Source: Desulfatirhabdium butyrativorans (GTDB lineage Bacteria > Desulfobacterota > Desulfobacteria > Desulfobacterales > JAIFKL01). Taken from it: a stretch of 7,271 nt of DNA. Both the position numbers and the translations under genes were made by a program. Positions 4,183 through 7,271 of the stretch are shown here, in pieces. The DNA lies in NCBI GenBank assembly GCA_022736535.1, contig DZCT01000258.1, forward strand, positions 1 through 7,271, in the 5' to 3' direction. The notes beneath the pieces are model-generated. The model searched no databases. It was not told the origin of the DNA and was given only the letters and a program-made list of their open reading frames with translations. Position 1 is the stretch's first letter. Every line of letters starts with the position of its first letter.

Positions 4183-6162
4183 ATGAAAACAGACCGGATC
4201 AAAACGTCTCCGTCAAAAAATATGAATACTATATCTAATAAATTCAAGTTACTATTTTGTCTGATCCTTTGCATGGTTCTTTTCTTCGGAGCAATGCCGC
4301 CGCTATATGCTGAAGTATCTCAACCGGTTGATCCGTTTGAAATAAAAGATGATTTCTTTAAAAGCGGTACGGAACAGCCCCAACAGGATTCTCAGAATAC
4401 GGAAGATAAACAGGACGCTGAACAGCCCCCGGATGCGCCGAAGCCGAAAGCCGAAGACAGCAAGCCCAAGCCTTTTAAAATAACTGCCCGTCCTGTTTAT
4501 GAAAAAGTTGCGCCGGGGCAGAGTTTTATCGTTGAGGTCGTTTTCGATATTGCGCCCGGACATCAGTTGTATGCAAAAGAAACGTCTGTAACCGCATTGC
4601 CTTCGCAGGGGCTTCGTTTCGGCGCGGCAAAAGCTGTCACGCCCGCGATTGAAAAGCTTGATTCTTATAAAGAAACCATCTCTGTTTACAAGAAAAAGGC
4701 AATATTTGAAGTTCCGGTCACGGTGGAAGAATCCGCTGAATTGGGCCCCAAAAGCGTATTGCTGGCGATTTCATATCTGGGCTGCACGGAAACGGTCTGT
4801 TTTCTGCCGGAAAAGGCGCATGTGGATCTGTCTGTTACGGTTGTACCGGAAGCCGAAGCCATCGCTTCCCAAACGCCTCGCCCCTCCGCATCGGACATGA
4901 CATCAGTTGAAGAAAATCCCTTTCGCAAAATGGCGGAGCGATTCGGTCCTTTGGGCGTGCTGATTGCCGCGTTTATATGGGGTTTTCTCGCAAGCCTCAC
5001 GCCCTGCGTGTATCCCATGATTCCCGTAACCGTGAGCATCATCGGCGCGGGCAGCGCGGGCAGCACATCCCGGGGATTTCTCTTGTCCGTGTTCTATGTG
5101 CTGGGCATGTCGCTGACCTATGCGGTTTTCGGCGTTGTTGCCGCGTGGTCCGGCAGTCTCTTCGGAGAATACACCAATCACCCTGCCATCCGCATTGTGG
5201 TTTCTCTCGTGTTCGTCATTTTAGCCTTGGGCATGTTCGATCTTTTTTATATTCAGATGCCTTCATCGCTTTCATCCAAACTCAGCGGGCGAAAAGGCAT
5301 CGGCATTGTCGGCGTGTTTCTGACCGGCGCTGCCGCCGGCGCGCTGGTGGGTCCCTGCGTGGGGCCCATGCTCGTGGCAATGCTGGTCTATATCGCCGCG
5401 CTCGGCAGCAAGGTTCTGGGCTTTCTCATCATGTGGAATTTTGCCCTGGGCATGGGAATGCTCTTTCTCGTGATCGGCACCTTTTCCGGCGTGGCGGCTT
5501 CTTTGCCCAAATCCGGCGCGTGGATGGAAAATCTCAAGCGCATCTTCGGCGTGCTGATGCTTGCCGCGGCATTGTATTATATTGAACCGCTCTTGCCGGG
5601 CAACGTGTTTATGCTGATAACCGGCATATTTCTCATCGGCATCGGCGTGTTTGCCGGCGCGTTTGACGCGCTGCGCCTCGAATCAACGGGCAAAGACCGG
5701 CTCTGGAAAGCCGCAGGCATTGTATTTCTTGTGCTGGGCATCTGTTATGTGGCGAAATTTGCCGTCGAAGATGAAGGCGATGAGATTCGTCAGAACATTC
5801 CTGAAATCGGCATTCAGTGGATGACAGATGAAGCCGCCGCGCTGGCAAGAGCCGGTGAAGAAAAAAAGCCTGTTATGATGGATTTTTCCGCTGAATGGTG
5901 CGCCGCGTGCAAGAAATTGGAGCGGGAAACTTTTACGGATCCGGCTGTTATCGCGGCATCAGGCAGATTTGTCTGCGTCAGAATTGACTGCACCAATACG
6001 GCGGATCCGAGGGCCAGAGATATGCAGAAAAAATACAATATCATAGGGCTTCCGACAATTCTCTTTCTCAATTCGGAGGGTCAGACCGTGCAGAATCAGA
6101 CCGTCACAGAATTTGTAAAACCGGCGGTACTTCTGGAGCGGATGAACAACATAATAAGTTAG
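4183..6162 (+). CDS. dsbD: Thiol:disulfide interchange protein DsbD
   Basis: This 659-aa inner-membrane protein passes electrons from cytoplasmic thioredoxin to periplasmic thiol proteins. All three domains are present. The alpha domain (residues ~98-221) has C201 and C206 in YLGCTETVC, a CX4C rather than the CX5C of E. coli. The membrane domain (~252-528, about eight helices) has C275 in TPCVYPMIPVT and C392 in VGPCVGPM. The C-terminal thioredoxin domain has WCAAC (C573, C576) and cis-Pro P624 in GLPT. A Pro/Gln/acidic linker (~61-97) between signal peptide and alpha domain is longer than I would expect. Start choice is uncertain. The ATG at 4183 gives a long n-region; the ATG at 4222 gives a neat 30-residue signal peptide cut at LYA/E. 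Neither has a Shine-Dalgarno. Confidence 0.95.
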   Translation: MKTDRIKTSPSKNMNTISNKFKLLFCLILCMVLFFGAMPPLYAEVSQPVDPFEIKDDFFKSGTEQPQQDSQNTEDKQDAEQPPDAPKPKAEDSKPKPFKITARPVYEKVAPGQSFIVEVVFDIAPGHQLYAKETSVTALPSQGLRFGAAKAVTPAIEKLDSYKETISVYKKKAIFEVPVTVEESAELGPKSVLLAISYLGCTETVCFLPEKAHVDLSVTVVPEAEAIASQTPRPSASDMTSVEENPFRKMAERFGPLGVLIAAFIWGFLASLTPCVYPMIPVTVSIIGAGSAGSTSRGFLLSVFYVLGMSLTYAVFGVVAAWSGSLFGEYTNHPAIRIVVSLVFVILALGMFDLFYIQMPSSLSSKLSGRKGIGIVGVFLTGAAAGALVGPCVGPMLVAMLVYIAALGSKVLGFLIMWNFALGMGMLFLVIGTFSGVAASLPKSGAWMENLKRIFGVLMLAAALYYIEPLLPGNVFMLITGIFLIGIGVFAGAFDALRLESTGKDRLWKAAGIVFLVLGICYVAKFAVEDEGDEIRQNIPEIGIQWMTDEAAALARAGEEKKPVMMDFSAEWCAACKKLERETFTDPAVIAASGRFVCVRIDCTNTADPRARDMQKKYNIIGLPTILFLNSEGQTVQNQTVTEFVKPAVLLERMNNIIS

Positions 6163-6172
6163 GGCGGGCCCC

Positions 6173-6317
6173 AATGCCATTAAGTTAAGAGAAAAATATA
6201 GCGGACAACATCACCGAAATGTAGGTTGGGGTGAGCCTGCGAACCCCAACACCTGCCGGATGATGTCGGGGTTCGCAGGCTCACCCCGACCTACAAAATT
6301 GTTAACTTAACGGCATT
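6173..6317. repeat. Nested palindromic element directly after dsbD
   Basis: The outer arms AATGCCATTAAGTTAA (6173-6188) and TTAACTTAACGGCATT (6302-6317) are inverted with one mismatch. The inner arms at 6220-6251 and 6264-6295 are 32-nt inverted copies with two mismatches (GGGTGAGCCTGCGAACCCC / GGGGTTCGCAGGCTCACCC core). The loop is only 12 nt. GGGCGGG (6163-6169) and CCCCGCCC near 6325-6332 may extend the outer arms. The structure resembles a MITE or large REP-type element, and its RNA would fold strongly at the 3' end of the dsbD message. TTAACGACATTGACG at 6341-6355 is a diverged direct copy of the right outer edge. Confidence 0.85.
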
Positions 6318-6400
6318 GACGTAACCCCGCCCCTATCCTTTAACGACATTGACGCAGAGCGCGTGGGAACAAAAAACATGCGGCAAGATGGGTTTGGCGT

Positions 6401-6421
6401 AAAAAAAGCGTTGCTTTTTTT
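6401..6421. terminator. Weak A/T-rich hairpin, possible bidirectional terminator
   Basis: AAAAAAAGC (6401-6409) and GCTTTTTTT (6413-6421) form a perfect 9-bp stem with a 3-nt loop, ending in a T-run. Only two G:C pairs hold it, so as a rho-independent terminator it is weak. Confidence 0.3.
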
Positions 6422-6473
6422 AATAAGATTTATTAATAGAGGTCGTTAATAAAAAAGTAAAGCGGGTTTTGAT

Positions 6474-6568
6474 CTCGTTCCCACGCTCCGCGTGGGAATG
6501 CAGCCCGGACGCTCCGCGTCCGACCCCGGAACGGACGGGGACGTTCCCACGCGGAGCGTGGGAACGAG
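6474..6568. repeat. CGCTCCGCG palindromic repeat, copy 2, as a large inverted repeat
   Basis: Bases 6474-6522 repeat the unit at 3115-3163. Bases 6544-6568 are the exact reverse complement of 6474-6498 (25 nt), so here the unit is closed into a ~95-bp perfect-ended palindrome with the smaller palindrome CGGACGCTCCGCGTCCG (6506-6522) inside. It is part of the 479-bp gene-free gap between dsbD and the thioredoxin gene. The remainder of that gap (about 6318-6400, 6422-6473 and 6569-6641) shows AT-rich sequence with no gene. Confidence 0.85.
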
Positions 6569-6641
6569 AAAAAACGAGAATCGGAACTGCTTAATTCCTG
6601 TAAAGATTCATTAAAAACATTTCAAAAAGGAAAAATAAGAA

Positions 6642-7124
6642 ATGAAGTCAAAATACAGAATAGCGGCGGCATGTTTTCTTGCATGTTTATTGCTATGGAT
6701 ACCGAACAGTTGCACTTCTTCGGACCAAAAGAGTTCTTCAACGCCCGTTAAATGGTATTCCTACAAAGAAGGTTTGACAGCCGGAAAAAAAGAGAAAAAA
6801 AACATACTGATCAATTTTTACGCGGACTGGTGCGGTTATTGCAAAAAAATGGACAATGAAACCTTTAAAGACGCGCCGGTGGTCAATTATCTGAATGAAA
6901 ATTTTATTGCCATAAAAGTGAACAGCGATAAAGAACAGCAGGTTGCAAGAGATTTTTATGTTCAGGGACTTCCCACAATATGGTTTATTTCCAATGAAGA
7001 AGAAAGGCTTACCAGCCTGCCGGGCTATGTTCCTGCGGACAGGCTGCTGCCGCTGCTCAAATTCATTCACACGGAAAGCTACAAAAAAATGAAATTCAGC
7101 GAATTTCTGAACACGAAAATGTAG
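6642..7124 (+). CDS. Exported thioredoxin-fold protein (thioredoxin_7 / DsbD-gamma-like)
   Basis: This 160-aa protein has an N-terminal export signal (MKSKYRIAAACFLACLLLWI) ending near C24. PNSC is a poor lipobox, so it may be a lipoprotein or a protein kept by an uncleaved anchor. A Ser/Thr-rich spacer (25-35) precedes a thioredoxin domain: INFYADWCGYCKKM with the redox pair C64/C67, ETFKD, a VNSDKE strand and the cis-Pro loop GLPT (P111). The WCGYC site and ETF segment resemble the DsbD C-terminal domain upstream (WCAAC, ETF), so this is likely a periplasmic reductase, perhaps fed by DsbD. Its exact substrate is unknown. AGGA (6628-6631) lies 10 nt before the ATG. Extra cysteines C11 and C15 lie in the signal segment. 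Confidence 0.9.
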   Translation: MKSKYRIAAACFLACLLLWIPNSCTSSDQKSSSTPVKWYSYKEGLTAGKKEKKNILINFYADWCGYCKKMDNETFKDAPVVNYLNENFIAIKVNSDKEQQVARDFYVQGLPTIWFISNEEERLTSLPGYVPADRLLPLLKFIHTESYKKMKFSEFLNTKM

Positions 7125-7150
7125 GGGTAAGCCCCCGTGCTTACCCTGTC
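7125..7150 (+). terminator. Candidate terminator of the thioredoxin-like gene
   Basis: GGGTAAG (7125-7131) pairs with CTTACCC (7140-7146) across an 8-nt loop, starting immediately after the TAG stop. The following TGTCTTTTGTCGTTTTT is T-rich but interrupted. A rho-independent terminator is plausible. Confidence 0.45.
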
Positions 7151-7163
7151 TTTTGTCGTTTTT

Positions 7164-7271
7164 CATTTCGACGAACATTTTGCGGTCTGTCATTTCGACG
7201 AACATTTTGCGGTCTGTCATTTCGACGAACATTTTGCGGTCTGTCATTTCGACGAACATTTTGCGGTCTGT
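7164..7271. repeat. Perfect 27-bp minisatellite running off the window
   Basis: The unit starts CATTTCGACGAACATTTTGC and continues GGTCTGT. Four identical copies occupy 7164-7190, 7191-7217, 7218-7244 and 7245-7271, and the array is cut by the window edge. Copies are joined by TGTCATTTCG, the word shared with the repeats at 3899-4103. Because 27 is a multiple of three, most frames stay open through the array, but no gene is supported. Confidence 0.95.

Noticed and set aside
4977..5585. 202-codon open frame inside dsbD
   Set aside because: A shifted-frame shadow of the DsbD membrane domain, with Arg/His-rich, non-membrane-like composition typical of out-of-frame translation.
6738..7259. Reverse-strand frame with repeated MFVEMTDRK nonapeptides
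   Set aside because: It is the 27-bp minisatellite read in frame and then antisense to the thioredoxin-like gene; several other frames are equally open through the repeat.

Overview
The window looks like an accessory stretch of a Gram-negative, diderm bacterial chromosome of medium GC. It encodes exported lipoproteins and a full-length DsbD, and its intergenic DNA is packed with several families of palindromic and tandem repeats. Together with the FlgO-like lipoprotein and the style of DsbD, this recalls large-genome Desulfobacterota (sulfate reducers of the Desulfobacterales type). That placement is an inference from general impression; no marker gene in the window proves it.

Region 1 (1-2160) is an array of toxin-antitoxin slots. 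A VapBC module (106-725) and a RelBE/ParE-type module (1148-1727) are each compact, with antitoxin first and the toxin start overlapping the antitoxin stop. They are separated by two copies of the same ~210-bp composite repeat (853-1065 and 1744-1950). Each copy has an ~87-nt left arm, a short spacer, an inverted 57-nt right arm and a boundary word ATCTGCAAGGATT. The right arm of a third copy lies at the left window edge (5-79). The two complete right arms are identical over 57 nt. A third slot (1951-2160) follows the second composite repeat but holds only short, unrecognised ORFs.

Region 2 (2250-3728) carries two lipoprotein genes. The first (2331-3059) is an unrecognised 242-aa lipoprotein with a good sigma70-like promoter and a strong Shine-Dalgarno sequence. 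The second (3216-3728) is a FlgO-domain lipoprotein. They probably act at the outer membrane, and no flagellar gene is in view.

Region 3 (3729-7271) is a periplasmic thiol-redox region. A complete DsbD (4183-6162) with alpha, transmembrane and gamma domains carries all three cysteine pairs. A small exported thioredoxin-fold protein with a WCGYC active site (6642-7124) follows. DsbD would carry electrons from cytoplasmic thioredoxin across the inner membrane, and the small thioredoxin is a plausible acceptor or parallel reductase. The two genes are 479 bp apart, so they are probably not one simple operon.

All gaps in Region 3 are filled with repeats: TTACGAGGC hairpins, a TGTCATTTCG family, a nested ~160-bp palindrome behind dsbD, a CGCTCCGCG palindrome shared with the lipoprotein gap, and a perfect 27-bp minisatellite running off the right edge.
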